Shown: in pieces, positions 44,993 to 52,447 of the stretch
How positions within the stretch are numbered: position 1 is the first letter of the stretch
How the letters are laid out: every line of letters starts with the position of its first letter
NCBI RefSeq assembly: GCF_015355625.1
Contig: NZ_JACLAF010000007.1
Coordinates: forward strand, 62,001 to 126,000
DNA: 64,000 bases
Origin: Tamlana sp. I1
Lineage (GTDB): Bacteria > Bacteroidota > Bacteroidia > Flavobacteriales > Flavobacteriaceae
Reading direction: 5' to 3'
Translations under genes and position numbers: made by a program
The notes under the pieces: generated by a model
What the model was told of the DNA's origin: nothing
Seen by the model: the letters and a program-made list of their open reading frames with translations, nothing else
Databases searched by the model: none

Positions 44993-45239
44993 TTTTCTTT
45001 TGAAGAAATTAAAAACCAACTTCAAAGGTTTATTTTATGTAAATGAGAGAACAAAATAAAAGGCGCCAAGTTTTCTACAGATGGCCTTGCGGGACTTTTA
45101 AGGGCTTATGAAATTGTGATTGAGTAGTTTGTTTTGAAATGACTAGAAAGTATAGGAATATATAAATGACGTTTTATGATTTAAAAAGTTATTTTTATGG
45201 TTGGATTGGTATTTATATAACAAGTTGGCATTAATATAA
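44993..45239. other. Non-coding gap before the NTPase gene
   Basis: A/T-rich sequence with a short GC-richer patch (GGCGCCAAG...GGCCTTGCGGG, ~45062-45094). No ORF, clear promoter or hairpin was seen. The patch could be a remnant of an older insertion. Confidence 0.4.
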
Positions 45240-47126
45240 ATGAACGAAGATATAACCGAAAGAATTGAACAGTATCTATACCTTGATACAAACTACGCCA
45301 TAATCATTAATGGAGATTATGGAATAGGTAAAACTCATTATGTTAAAAATGATTTATTCCCAAGAGTCAAGGAACTTAACGTTCCCAATGATGAAAAGGA
45401 AGAAAAATTCACACCAATATTAATTTCACTTTTTGGAGCAAAGTCTATTGAAGATATACAAAACCAAATCTTTCTAGAACTTTATCCTATTTTAAAATCT
45501 AAAGGAGTAAAAATAACTGCTGGTTTGACAAATAGCGTTTTGAAATTTTTCGGAAACGACTTGAAAGATATTTTGGCGGAGACAGGAGCTTCAGGAAACA
45601 ATTTAAGCGATTATAGTAAAATTCTAATTTGTATAGATGATATTGACCGGAAAGCAAAGGAATTAGACTTAAAAGAAGTTTTTGGCTTTGTAAATAATCT
45701 TGTTGAAAATTTAGGAGCAAAAATTATCCTTATTGCAAATGAAGACGAACTTCGTAAAGAAATTGATGTCGATAGAGATAATTATTCATTACTTCGAGAA
45801 AAAGTGATTGGTATTTCAGTAAGTTATAGCGCAAATGTTGCTGAAATTTATGACAAGATAATTAATTCAAAATATGAAGAAAAAAAATTAGAATATTATA
45901 GATTTTTAAATGAAAACAAGAAAGTTATAACTTTAAGAATTCAACAAAACAATAATAATCTTCGAAATCTACTTTTTTTTCTTGAACATTTTAAAATCAT
46001 ATTTAGTGGAGTAAATGAATACTTTAATAAAGACAATTTACTAAAGGAGTTCCATTCTGAAATTTTATCTCAAATATTGAATTTCACTTTACCAATTTCA
46101 ATAGAATATAAATCTGGAGTTTTAAAACCAGAATTTTTTGAAGATATAAGAAATATTTACAAAGGTGGTTTGTTTAATCTTTCTGCCATATTAAGTGACA
46201 ACAATAATTTAAAAATCAAATCGAAAGAGGAAAAAATCAAAACTTACTCGGAAATATATGAAGAGAAATATATAGATAAAAACACTCAAAAAAAGAATCA
46301 ATATTTTGATACAATTTTCAATTACATAACTGGAACATCTTCATTTGATATTAAAGAGTTGATTTCAGAAATAAAAAACATTTATCAAATTGAAGGTAGC
46401 AAAATTCCAGATAGAGAAAAAGCATTACAAAAACTATCATATTGGCAATGCATAGACCTACCATTAAATGAGTATAGAAAATTGACAAATCAAATGCTAA
46501 CTTTTGTAGATAAAGGCGCATATAATTTAGACCAATACCCAACAATTATTCATTATGCAACTCGTTTTAATAATGTTTTAAACTTAAATATTAATAATCT
46601 CAAAAAAAGATTTAAAAGAGGTATTAAAAAAGGAAAATATAAACATCAAGATAGTTTTCATTTTCGAATTTCAATAAGTGCTAATACAGAATTTTATGAC
46701 GATGTAATGGAAGTTGCTGAATATTGTATTGAATTAAATAAGCAAACAAAACTAAATTCTGACAATGAAGAAACAAAAGCTCTTTTTGAACTGTTTAAGA
46801 CCGATTTCAAGGGGTTTTTAGGAAAAGTTAATGAGCCAAATACATCTTTAAGATATTCGCCAATTTTCTCAAAGTTTAATTTTAATAAATTTTGGACATA
46901 TTTAAAAAAGGTTAAGAACACTGAATTAATAGAATTTGGATTTGACTTAAATAGACGATATAGGAAAAGTGTTTATCCTGATTTAAATCCTGAAAAAGAA
47001 TTTTTAGAGCAATTAAAATCTAAACTTGAAATAGAAATAGCAAAGCAAAAAACAAAAAAAATAGATAAAATTGCATTCGATTTTGTACTAAAAAAAACAA
47101 TAGAATCGATAGATAATTTTGAATAA
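45240..47126 (+). CDS. KAP-like P-loop NTPase, possible defence gene
   Basis: A 628-residue soluble protein with Walker A GDYGIGKT (25-32), Walker B ILICIDDIDR (128-137) and a sensor-1-like ILIANEDELR soon after, typical of KAP/STAND-related P-loop NTPases. The remaining ~400 residues are helical, Lys/Glu/Asn-rich and unrecognised; no membrane helix is evident. The gene is notably A/T-rich and lies in an accessory stretch beside toxin-antitoxin genes. KAP-type NTPases are frequent in phage-defence loci, so defence is plausible but unproven; no obvious partner gene follows directly. Confidence 0.7.
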   Translation: MNEDITERIEQYLYLDTNYAIIINGDYGIGKTHYVKNDLFPRVKELNVPNDEKEEKFTPILISLFGAKSIEDIQNQIFLELYPILKSKGVKITAGLTNSVLKFFGNDLKDILAETGASGNNLSDYSKILICIDDIDRKAKELDLKEVFGFVNNLVENLGAKIILIANEDELRKEIDVDRDNYSLLREKVIGISVSYSANVAEIYDKIINSKYEEKKLEYYRFLNENKKVITLRIQQNNNNLRNLLFFLEHFKIIFSGVNEYFNKDNLLKEFHSEILSQILNFTLPISIEYKSGVLKPEFFEDIRNIYKGGLFNLSAILSDNNNLKIKSKEEKIKTYSEIYEEKYIDKNTQKKNQYFDTIFNYITGTSSFDIKELISEIKNIYQIEGSKIPDREKALQKLSYWQCIDLPLNEYRKLTNQMLTFVDKGAYNLDQYPTIIHYATRFNNVLNLNINNLKKRFKRGIKKGKYKHQDSFHFRISISANTEFYDDVMEVAEYCIELNKQTKLNSDNEETKALFELFKTDFKGFLGKVNEPNTSLRYSPIFSKFNFNKFWTYLKKVKNTELIEFGFDLNRRYRKSVYPDLNPEKEFLEQLKSKLEIEIAKQKTKKIDKIAFDFVLKKTIESIDNFE

Positions 47127-47211
47127 ATACTAATTTAAACCGTATCTGGTTTATTACTAGTTCAAGCCTACTAACGAAAATCCTTGTGTACTTTCTATTC
47201 GTTTTATATTT

Positions 47212-47252
47212 GCTAACCTCCTTATTGAATCACGCCACAAATTATACGTAAG
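47212..47252 (+). repeat. Junction element A
   Basis: Begins GCTAACCTCC and contains GAATCACGCCACAAATTATACG. It lies 23 bp before the next ORF and is related to elements B (48228) and C (49042). A and C agree at 21 of 25 bases in the core, all differences being transitions. Confidence 0.55.
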
Positions 47253-47274
47253 TCTATAACCTTACATTATAAAA

Positions 47275-47577
47275 ATGATTACGATAGAAAAAATTAAAAA
47301 AGAAATAAAAGCAAAGAATCTTGAAAGCCTAAGCGGAATTGAATCTGACATGGAATTTTTATTGTGGGATTTAATCGAAATGGATGAACTGAATAAATGG
47401 TATGAAGTTGAAAAATATCATGATGGGCATTATGCGATTGGCTCAAACGGCGGTTTTGAAATGTTAACGGTGGAACTTGATACAGGAACAGTTTATAGAA
47501 TGCCTTTTATTTCAACCGACACTAGTGAAAAAATAAAAGTGTCGGACTCAATAACTAAACTGACCAAATTAATTTAA
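47275..47577 (+). CDS. Small orphan protein, SMI1/KNR4-like fragment candidate
   Basis: A 100-residue soluble acidic protein. The middle (HYAIGSNGGFEMLTVELDTG followed by VYRMPFIST) recalls the central strand-turn of SMI1/KNR4 (SUKH) immunity proteins, but the usual N-terminal part is short, so this is a weak assignment. It stands between the NTPase gene and mazEF in the accessory array, each gene separated by a junction element. Confidence 0.5.
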   Translation: MITIEKIKKEIKAKNLESLSGIESDMEFLLWDLIEMDELNKWYEVEKYHDGHYAIGSNGGFEMLTVELDTGTVYRMPFISTDTSEKIKVSDSITKLTKLI

Positions 47578-47663
47578 AAACACGCGAGCACCTTCATATT
47601 AAAACAAAACGAATTTTGATATTCAATCAAATTGTGCTTACCTTGTAATAACATATACAAGTT

Positions 47664-47909
47664 ATGGAAGTAGCAATAATCAAAATCGGAAATTCAAAAG
47701 GACTTCGTTTAAGTAAGACTATTTTGGAAAAATATAACATTAAAGACAAAGTTGAACTTATTCTTGAAAAAGGGCAGATTGTACTTAAACCAATCGCTTC
47801 ACCTAGAAAAAATTGGGAAAAAGAATTTAAAAGAATGAGTGAAAATGAAGACGATAAATTACTCATGAACGATGTGTTTGATGATGAAAATTTAGAAGAA
47901 TGGATTTAA
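47664..47909 (+). CDS. mazE: MazE-like antitoxin (AbrB/SpoVT fold)
   Basis: An 81-residue antitoxin with the swapped-hairpin N-terminus (IIKIGNSKGLRLSKTILEKY) and an acidic, flexible C-terminal tail (NDVFDDENLEEWI) that would wrap the toxin. It autoregulates its operon in known systems. Its last 10 bp overlap the start of mazF. Confidence 0.9.
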   Translation: MEVAIIKIGNSKGLRLSKTILEKYNIKDKVELILEKGQIVLKPIASPRKNWEKEFKRMSENEDDKLLMNDVFDDENLEEWI

Positions 47910-48222
47910 ATCAATACTCAATCGTTCTTGTAAATCTTGACCCAACCATTGGGAGTGAAATAAAAAAACAAGACCATGTGTTATCGTTTCACCTAATGAA
48001 ATGAATAAATATTTGAACACGATTGTTCTGGCTCCAATGACAACGAACCTAAAAAAATATCCGACAAGAGTTTCCGTAAAGCACAAAGGTAAAAAGGGGA
48101 TGATTGCAATCGACCAAATACGTACCGTTGACAAAACCAGAATCATCCGAGTTTTTGAAAAACTGACAAATTCGGAAGTTGAAACATGCAAAGCAGTAAT
48201 AAAAGAAACCTTTGTAGACTGA
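47900..48222 (+). pseudogene. mazF: MazF toxin gene, frameshifted at a poly-A tract
   Basis: The ATG at 47900 overlaps mazE by 10 bp. Reading gives MDLNQYSIVLVNLDPTIGSE, typical MazF, then hits a run of seven A at 47962-47968 and a stop at 47999. The rest (TRPCVIVSP...KETFVD) continues in the -1 frame to 48222, giving a normal 107-residue MazF if one base is re-read. The run reads A-AAA-AAA in the zero frame, a classic -1 slippery heptamer. It may be a real inactivation, phase variation, programmed slippage or a sequencing error. MazF cleaves mRNA at specific motifs. Confidence 0.8.
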
Positions 48223-48239
48223 AAAATGCTAACTTCCGA
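47964..48239 (+). repeat. mazF repeat, copy 1
   Basis: The 3' four-fifths of mazF plus 17 bp downstream are repeated at 48779-49050 with ~93% identity by eye. Confidence 0.85.
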
Positions 48240-48270
48240 ACGAATCATGCTACATATCATATAGATATCG
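48228..48270 (+). repeat. Junction element B
   Basis: GCTAACTTCCGAACGAATCATGC and following bases, related to elements A and C. It ends shortly before the 162-residue ORF at 48292. Confidence 0.5.
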
Positions 48271-48291
48271 GTTAACTAATATTTTATAATA

Positions 48292-48780
48292 ATGACACAA
48301 TACGAACTAACAGAAAAAACTGTAACATTAAAGGTTAGAAAGTCCTCGATTTTTGTAAGAGGAATTATGTTTTTCTTTGCGTTTGCGTCTTTTATTTTGC
48401 CTTTGACAGGAATCATTATAGCAATGATTAATGGCAAAAGGTTCCACATCGGATTTTTAATTGGATTATTCTTGTTTGGTCTTATCGGATTTTACCTTTT
48501 GAGAATATCATTATGGAATACTTATGGAGAAGAAACTATTAAACTGCGAAAACCAACCATAGAATACGAAGCAAATTACGGGTGGTTTAAAGATGGGAAA
48601 AGGAGCATAAATTTTAATAACCCTGTATTTTCTATCGATAAAATTGGGTATGAAGAAGATAAAACAGGAATATTAGTTATCGAAGAGGGCACTGAAAAAA
48701 TTGAATCTGTTGTAAAAATGAAAATATGTGAGATTGAAGAGTTGATAGAAAAAATAAAAACTCTAGATAATACCCTATAA
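48292..48780 (+). CDS. Orphan two-TM membrane protein
   Basis: A 162-residue protein with two hydrophobic segments (about residues 22-46 and 52-72) and a cytoplasmic C-terminal beta-rich domain ending in a helix (CEIEELIEKIKTL). The layout resembles PH-domain-like membrane proteins, but I do not recognise a family. It sits between the frameshifted mazF and a mazF fragment whose similarity starts at its stop codon, so it looks inserted into a duplicated toxin gene. Confidence 0.65.
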   Translation: MTQYELTEKTVTLKVRKSSIFVRGIMFFFAFASFILPLTGIIIAMINGKRFHIGFLIGLFLFGLIGFYLLRISLWNTYGEETIKLRKPTIEYEANYGWFKDGKRSINFNNPVFSIDKIGYEEDKTGILVIEEGTEKIESVVKMKICEIEELIEKIKTLDNTL

Positions 48781-49036
48781 AAACAAGACCTTGTGTTATC
48801 GTTTCGCCTAATGAAATGAATAAATATTTGAACACGATTGTCCTTGCTCCAATGAGAACGAACCTAAAAAAATATCCGACAAGAGTCTCCGTAAAGCACA
48901 AAGGTAAAAGGGGATGATTGCAATCGACCAAATACGAATCGTTGACAAAACCAGAATAATCCGAGTTTTTGAAAAACTTACAAATTCGGAAGTTGAAAAA
49001 CGCAAAGCAGTAATAAAAGAAACCTTTGTAGACTGA
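48779..49036 (+). pseudogene. mazF fragment, second copy
   Basis: Repeats mazF from KTRPCVIVSP to KETFVD but lacks the first ~24 codons and has a one-base deletion in an A run (GGTAAAAGGGG against GGTAAAAAGGGG in copy 1), so it cannot encode a toxin. The similarity begins exactly at the stop of the two-TM gene. Confidence 0.88.
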
Positions 49037-49041
49037 AAAAT

Positions 49042-49080
49042 ACTAACTTCAGTACCGAATCACACCACAAATCATATGCA
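49042..49080 (+). repeat. Junction element C
   Basis: ACTAACTTCAGTACCGAATC and following ACACCACAAATCATATGCAA; closely matches element A. CACACC within it can pair with GGTGTG at 49086-49091. Confidence 0.55.
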
Positions 49081-49117
49081 AACACGGTGTGTGCAATTTG
49101 ATGAAAATTTCGCTTTT

Positions 49118-49158
49118 ATACCAATTTTTGGTATTTTTGATAAAATTAGTTATCAAAA
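49118..49158 (+). promoter_or_regulatory. Double palindromic operator of parDE
   Basis: Two perfect palindromes: ATACCAA-TTT-TTGGTAT (49118-49134) and, directly adjoining, TTTTGATAA-N6-TTATCAAAA (49135-49158), which ends on the A of the parD start codon. This is suited to autorepression by a ribbon-helix-helix antitoxin. Confidence 0.7.
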
Positions 49159-49409
49159 TGAGCAAAAACACATCAATATCACTCGGAAATTATTTTGATC
49201 AATTCGTCCAAAGCCGAATAAAAGAAGGAAGATTTAAAAACGTTAGTGAAGTAATTCGTGCGGGGTTGAGACTTTTAGAGGAAGAAGAAAGTAAAGTAAA
49301 AGCTTTGAAAACTGCAATACAAGAAGGAATTGACAGCGGAATAGCTCACGACTTTGACCCACAGAAACATCTTGAATCTCTAAAAGCGAAAAAGCGTTCT
49401 AATGGCTAA
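49158..49409 (+). CDS. parD: ParD-like antitoxin (ribbon-helix-helix)
   Basis: An 83-residue antitoxin with a ribbon-helix-helix domain (TSISLGNYFDQFVQSRIKEG; SEVIRAGLRLLEEEE) and a C-terminal toxin-binding tail. The ATG at 49158 gives the family N-terminus (MSKNTSISLG); upstream starts would read through the operator. It overlaps parE by 8 bp. Confidence 0.92.
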   Translation: MSKNTSISLGNYFDQFVQSRIKEGRFKNVSEVIRAGLRLLEEEESKVKALKTAIQEGIDSGIAHDFDPQKHLESLKAKKRSNG

Positions 49410-49701
49410 ATATAAGTTAACGAACAAAGCTGTGGAGGATTTATCAAAAGTTTGGGATTATACCTTTGAGGTTTGGTCTGAGCAACAAGCGGACAAATAT
49501 TACCATGGACTAATTTCCATTTGTGAAGCAATCGCTGAAAATCCAGAATTAGGAAAAAACTATGATGGAATTTCAAGGCAACTTCTCGGAATGAAAGCAA
49601 ATAGGCATATTATATTCTACAGAACTCTTAATGAGAATTATGTTGAGATAACAAGAATATTGCACGAAAGGATGGACTTAAAGAACAGAATAGCGGAATA
49701 A
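49402..49701 (+). CDS. parE: ParE-like toxin (RelE superfamily)
   Basis: A 99-residue toxin with the ParE pattern: N-terminal strand YKLTNKAVEDL, long helical hairpin, GMKANRHIIFYR and the C-terminal RILHERMDL. ParE toxins poison DNA gyrase, while RelE relatives cut mRNA; the lack of RelE catalytic residues favours ParE. It is coupled to parD through an 8-bp overlap. Confidence 0.92.
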   Translation: MAKYKLTNKAVEDLSKVWDYTFEVWSEQQADKYYHGLISICEAIAENPELGKNYDGISRQLLGMKANRHIIFYRTLNENYVEITRILHERMDLKNRIAE

Positions 49702-49750
49702 AAACAGCTTACAACAATGGTATAAAGCAATTGCTTGTTATTGCAAAGTT
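49702..49750. repeat. Array-end hairpin region after parE
   Basis: TTACAACAATGGTATAAAGC followed by AATTGCTTGTTATTGC. GCAATTGC is palindromic and TTACAACAA can pair weakly with TTGTTAT. Sequences of this kind (TACAACA...TATAA...ATTGC) often end small-gene cassettes in flavobacteria; identity as an attC-like site is speculative. Confidence 0.35.
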
Positions 49751-49818
49751 TCATGCTTACCCACGTAACTACTCATAGCCGATACTGGCGTAAAAAAAAT
49801 ATCAAAACCCAACCAAAC

Positions 49819-51105
49819 ATGAATAAAAAAATAGGATTAAAAGAAGCCATTTCAATAGGCATTGGTGGCATGGTAGGCGGTGGTATTTTTGCTGTTTTAG
49901 GTTTGGCGGTGTCGCTTGCTAAAGGCGGAACACCTGTTGCTTTTTTGTTTGCAGGAATTCTTGCTTTGATAACGGCCTATAGTTATGTAAAACTTTCACA
50001 AACCTACCCAGATCGTGGTGGTACCGTAAAATTTATCAATCAAGGCTTTGGTAAATCTGTTTTTAGCGGAGGTGTAAATAACCTTTTATGGATTAGTTAC
50101 ATTATCATGCTTTCTTTATATGCTTCAGCTTTTGGATCGTATGCGCCCAATTTATTTGAAATAACAGGCGATAAAACCCTCGATTTTCACATCTATGCCT
50201 CGGCTATAATTGTATTGGCAACCGCCATAAATTATTACAGTATTGCCGTTGTGGGGAAAATAGAATCGTATGCTGTAATCATTAAATTAATAATTTTAAT
50301 CAGCTTTATTTTTATAGGGGCTTACGGTTTAATTGGGAACCCCAATTTATCGCAATTAGCCATGTCGCAGTGGGAAACACCTGTAAAGCTGTTTGCTGGC
50401 GGCATGGTTATTTTTGTGGCTTATGAAGGTTTTGAACTCATTGCTAATGCAGCACCCGATATCGTTAATCCGAAGCAAAATATTCCAAGAGCTTATTACT
50501 ATTCGGTGGTTTTTGTAATTATTCTTTATATTATCATCGCACTTGTAACGGTAGGTTCGCTTCCCTTTGAAAATATTGCAAAAGCCGAAGATTATGTATT
50601 GGCAGAAGCAGCAAAACCCATGCTGGGGCAAGTTGGTTTTTCTGTGATTACTGTGGCGGCTTTAATTTCTACATTTTCAGCAATAAATGCTTCTTTGTAT
50701 GGCGGTAGTCGCGTAAATTTTGAAATTGCTGAAGATGATGAATTGCCTCATTATTTTTTAGGACAATTTCATAACCAACCTATCGGATTAATGATAACCG
50801 CTGTAACGACATTAATTTTGGTAAATGTTTTAGAGTTAGAAAGTATTTCTACCGCAGGTAGTATCGGGTTTTTGCTCATTTTTGGTATGGTTAATTTTGT
50901 GGGCTATAAACTTTCTAGCGCTACGGGCAGTAATAAAATCATTCCATTAATGGGATTTGTATTGTGTATGGTTGCGACTGTTGTTTTAATCAATCAGCAA
51001 TACGATGATAATAAAGTTGGCATTTTTGTTTCAATTGGCATATTAATGCTTTGTTTTATTATCGAATGGCTTTATAAGAGCAGTGAGCGTTCAGCCAATC
51101 ATTAA
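49819..51105 (+). CDS. APC-family amino acid permease
   Basis: A 428-residue transporter with about 12 membrane segments and the APC helix-1 motif (SIGIGGMVGGGIFAVLG). Residues such as FVAYEGFELIANAAPD in helix 6 are typical of cationic or neutral amino acid permeases. I selected the ATG at 49819; an extension to 49735 would add 28 polar residues that read through the parDE-side junction. Substrate unknown. Confidence 0.88.
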   Translation: MNKKIGLKEAISIGIGGMVGGGIFAVLGLAVSLAKGGTPVAFLFAGILALITAYSYVKLSQTYPDRGGTVKFINQGFGKSVFSGGVNNLLWISYIIMLSLYASAFGSYAPNLFEITGDKTLDFHIYASAIIVLATAINYYSIAVVGKIESYAVIIKLIILISFIFIGAYGLIGNPNLSQLAMSQWETPVKLFAGGMVIFVAYEGFELIANAAPDIVNPKQNIPRAYYYSVVFVIILYIIIALVTVGSLPFENIAKAEDYVLAEAAKPMLGQVGFSVITVAALISTFSAINASLYGGSRVNFEIAEDDELPHYFLGQFHNQPIGLMITAVTTLILVNVLELESISTAGSIGFLLIFGMVNFVGYKLSSATGSNKIIPLMGFVLCMVATVVLINQQYDDNKVGIFVSIGILMLCFIIEWLYKSSERSANH

Positions 51106-51175
51106 ACATCAATTCATTCTATAGTGTTATTAGAAATAATTCTTGACGAAGATTAAAAAAATAGGATAGGAGTTG

Positions 51176-51183
51176 TAAATTTG
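51176..51183 (+). promoter_or_regulatory. -7 promoter element of yaaA
   Basis: TAAATTTG; transcription would start near 51190, excluding an initiation codon at 51186 and supporting 51255. Confidence 0.45.
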
Positions 51184-51220
51184 AATTGAAAGTAAAGATT
51201 TCGTTTGAACCCATATCAAA

Positions 51221-51238
51221 TTCCGCGAAAGCGAAAAA
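51221..51238 (+). repeat. Inverted repeat, left copy, flanking yaaA/bTHX
   Basis: TTCCGCGAAAGCGAAAAA. The reverse complement recurs at 52271-52288 with one mismatch, and a related palindrome lies at 62147. Confidence 0.6.
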
Positions 51239-51254
51239 AGACAAAAAGATACTT

Positions 51255-52013
51255 ATGAAATTAGTTATATCTCCAGCAAAGTCCTTAGATTTTGAAAGTG
51301 AACTACCAACAAATTTGCATACCGAAGCTCAGTTTTTAAAACAATCGGAGCGTTTAAATAAATTACTTAAAAAGAAATCGGCTAAAAGTTTATCGAAGCT
51401 TATGAGTATTTCCGATGCTTTGGGGCAACTCAATTACGAGCGTAATCAAGCTTGGGAATTGCCTTTTACCACTGATAATGCCAGACCGGCAGTTTATGCT
51501 TTTAATGGCGATGTGTATCGTGGTTTGGATGCCTACACCATTCCAGAAGATAAAATTGAAGATTTAAACAACACGGTTCGCATACTTTCTGGTTTGTATG
51601 GTGTTTTAAAACCTACCGACTTAATTCAGCCTTACCGCTTGGAAATGGGGACAAAATTCCCTGTAGGAACAAAGAAAAATCTATACGAATTTTGGAAAAA
51701 AGACATCACCAAAGCCCTTAATGAAGAGCTAGAAGATGATGAACTATTTTTGAATTTAGCCAGCAACGAATATTTTAAAGCGGTTGATACTAAGGCGCTA
51801 AAAGTACCTGTGGTAACAGCTAATTTTAAAGAATTTAAAAATGGCGAATATAAAATGATTTCCTTTTTTGCCAAAGCCGCCCGCGGATTAATGGCACGTT
51901 ACGTGGTCGATACCAACGCGAAAACCATAGACGATTTAAAAGGTTTTAACTACGAAGGCTACAGTTATAGCGAGCCGATGTCTAAAGAGAATGATTTGGT
52001 TTTTATAAGGTAG
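51255..52013 (+). CDS. yaaA: YaaA-family peroxide stress protein
   Basis: A 252-residue DUF328/UPF0246 protein. Family landmarks are MKLVISPAKSLDFE, LNYERNQAW, PAVYAFNGDVYRGLDA, LSGLYGVLKPTDLIQPYRLEMG and a C-terminal FFAKAARGLMARY. In E. coli YaaA lowers intracellular free iron during H2O2 stress and binds DNA. The ATG at 51255 gives the family start; upstream sequence is promoter and repeat. Confidence 0.93.
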   Translation: MKLVISPAKSLDFESELPTNLHTEAQFLKQSERLNKLLKKKSAKSLSKLMSISDALGQLNYERNQAWELPFTTDNARPAVYAFNGDVYRGLDAYTIPEDKIEDLNNTVRILSGLYGVLKPTDLIQPYRLEMGTKFPVGTKKNLYEFWKKDITKALNEELEDDELFLNLASNEYFKAVDTKALKVPVVTANFKEFKNGEYKMISFFAKAARGLMARYVVDTNAKTIDDLKGFNYEGYSYSEPMSKENDLVFIR

Positions 52014-52071
52014 ATTGGGGGTTGGTTATTTGTTTTTGGTTATTTGTTTTTGGTTGGATGAAATCCCCTAG

Positions 52072-52089
52072 AGGGGATTATAGGGGTGT
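52072..52089. terminator. Palindrome after yaaA
   Basis: AATCCCCT-AG-AGGGGATT, a perfect stem, preceded by TTGGTTATTTG tandem repeats (52021-52063). It lies between convergent yaaA and the bTHX gene. No clean T run follows, so terminator function is uncertain. Confidence 0.45.
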
Positions 52090-52119
52090 TTTTAAGCAGT
52101 TTTGTATACAAAGTAATTA

Positions 52120-52254
52120 CTATTTAGGCTGCACTTTCTTGTCGATATTAATCTGATGTTCTCTAGATGGTTTTTTCTTGATTTTTGGGCGTCTTGCTCC
52201 AAAAGTGCCTCTGTTTATTTTACCGCGTTTTGTTTTTTTATCGCCTTTTCCCAT
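52120..52254 (-). CDS. Small ribosomal protein bTHX
   Basis: A 44-residue very basic protein, MGKGDKKTKRGKINRGTFGA followed by RRPKIKKKPSREHQ. It matches the bTHX (Thx) family that sits in the head of the small subunit in Thermus and Bacteroidota. It is too short for routine ORF calling. It is convergent with yaaA; the region upstream (52255-52447) serves both it and the helicase gene. Confidence 0.85.
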   Translation of the reverse strand: MGKGDKKTKRGKINRGTFGARRPKIKKKPSREHQINIDKKVQPK

Positions 52255-52270
52255 GATGTTTTATGTTGAT

Positions 52271-52288
52271 TTTTTCGCTTTCGCTGAA
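52271..52288 (-). repeat. Inverted repeat, right copy, flanking yaaA/bTHX
   Basis: TTTTTCGCTTTCGCTGAA, complementary to the copy at 51221 at 17 of 18 positions. It lies 16 bp upstream of the bTHX start. Confidence 0.6.
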
Positions 52289-52383
52289 ATTAAAGCAGAA
52301 CCCATTCTAGTTTCTGCACCTCATTAAAATAACAATTTTTCACACAACAGCAAGTATTTAAATGCAAATGCCAAAATTAGCTG

Positions 52384-52391
52384 TACATTTG
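52384..52391 (+). promoter_or_regulatory. -7 promoter element of the DEAD-box helicase gene
   Basis: TACATTTG (TAnnTTTG), giving a leader of about 50 nt, long enough for cold-shock-type leader control. Confidence 0.45.
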
Positions 52392-52447
52392 CCAACTTAA
52401 AGAAGTAGACTATAATTTTTTGTATGTGTACTTCATAAAAAAAATAT

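Noticed and set aside
48779-49036. Second functional MazF toxin
   Set aside because: Lacks the N-terminal quarter and has a one-base deletion, so only a fragment remains.
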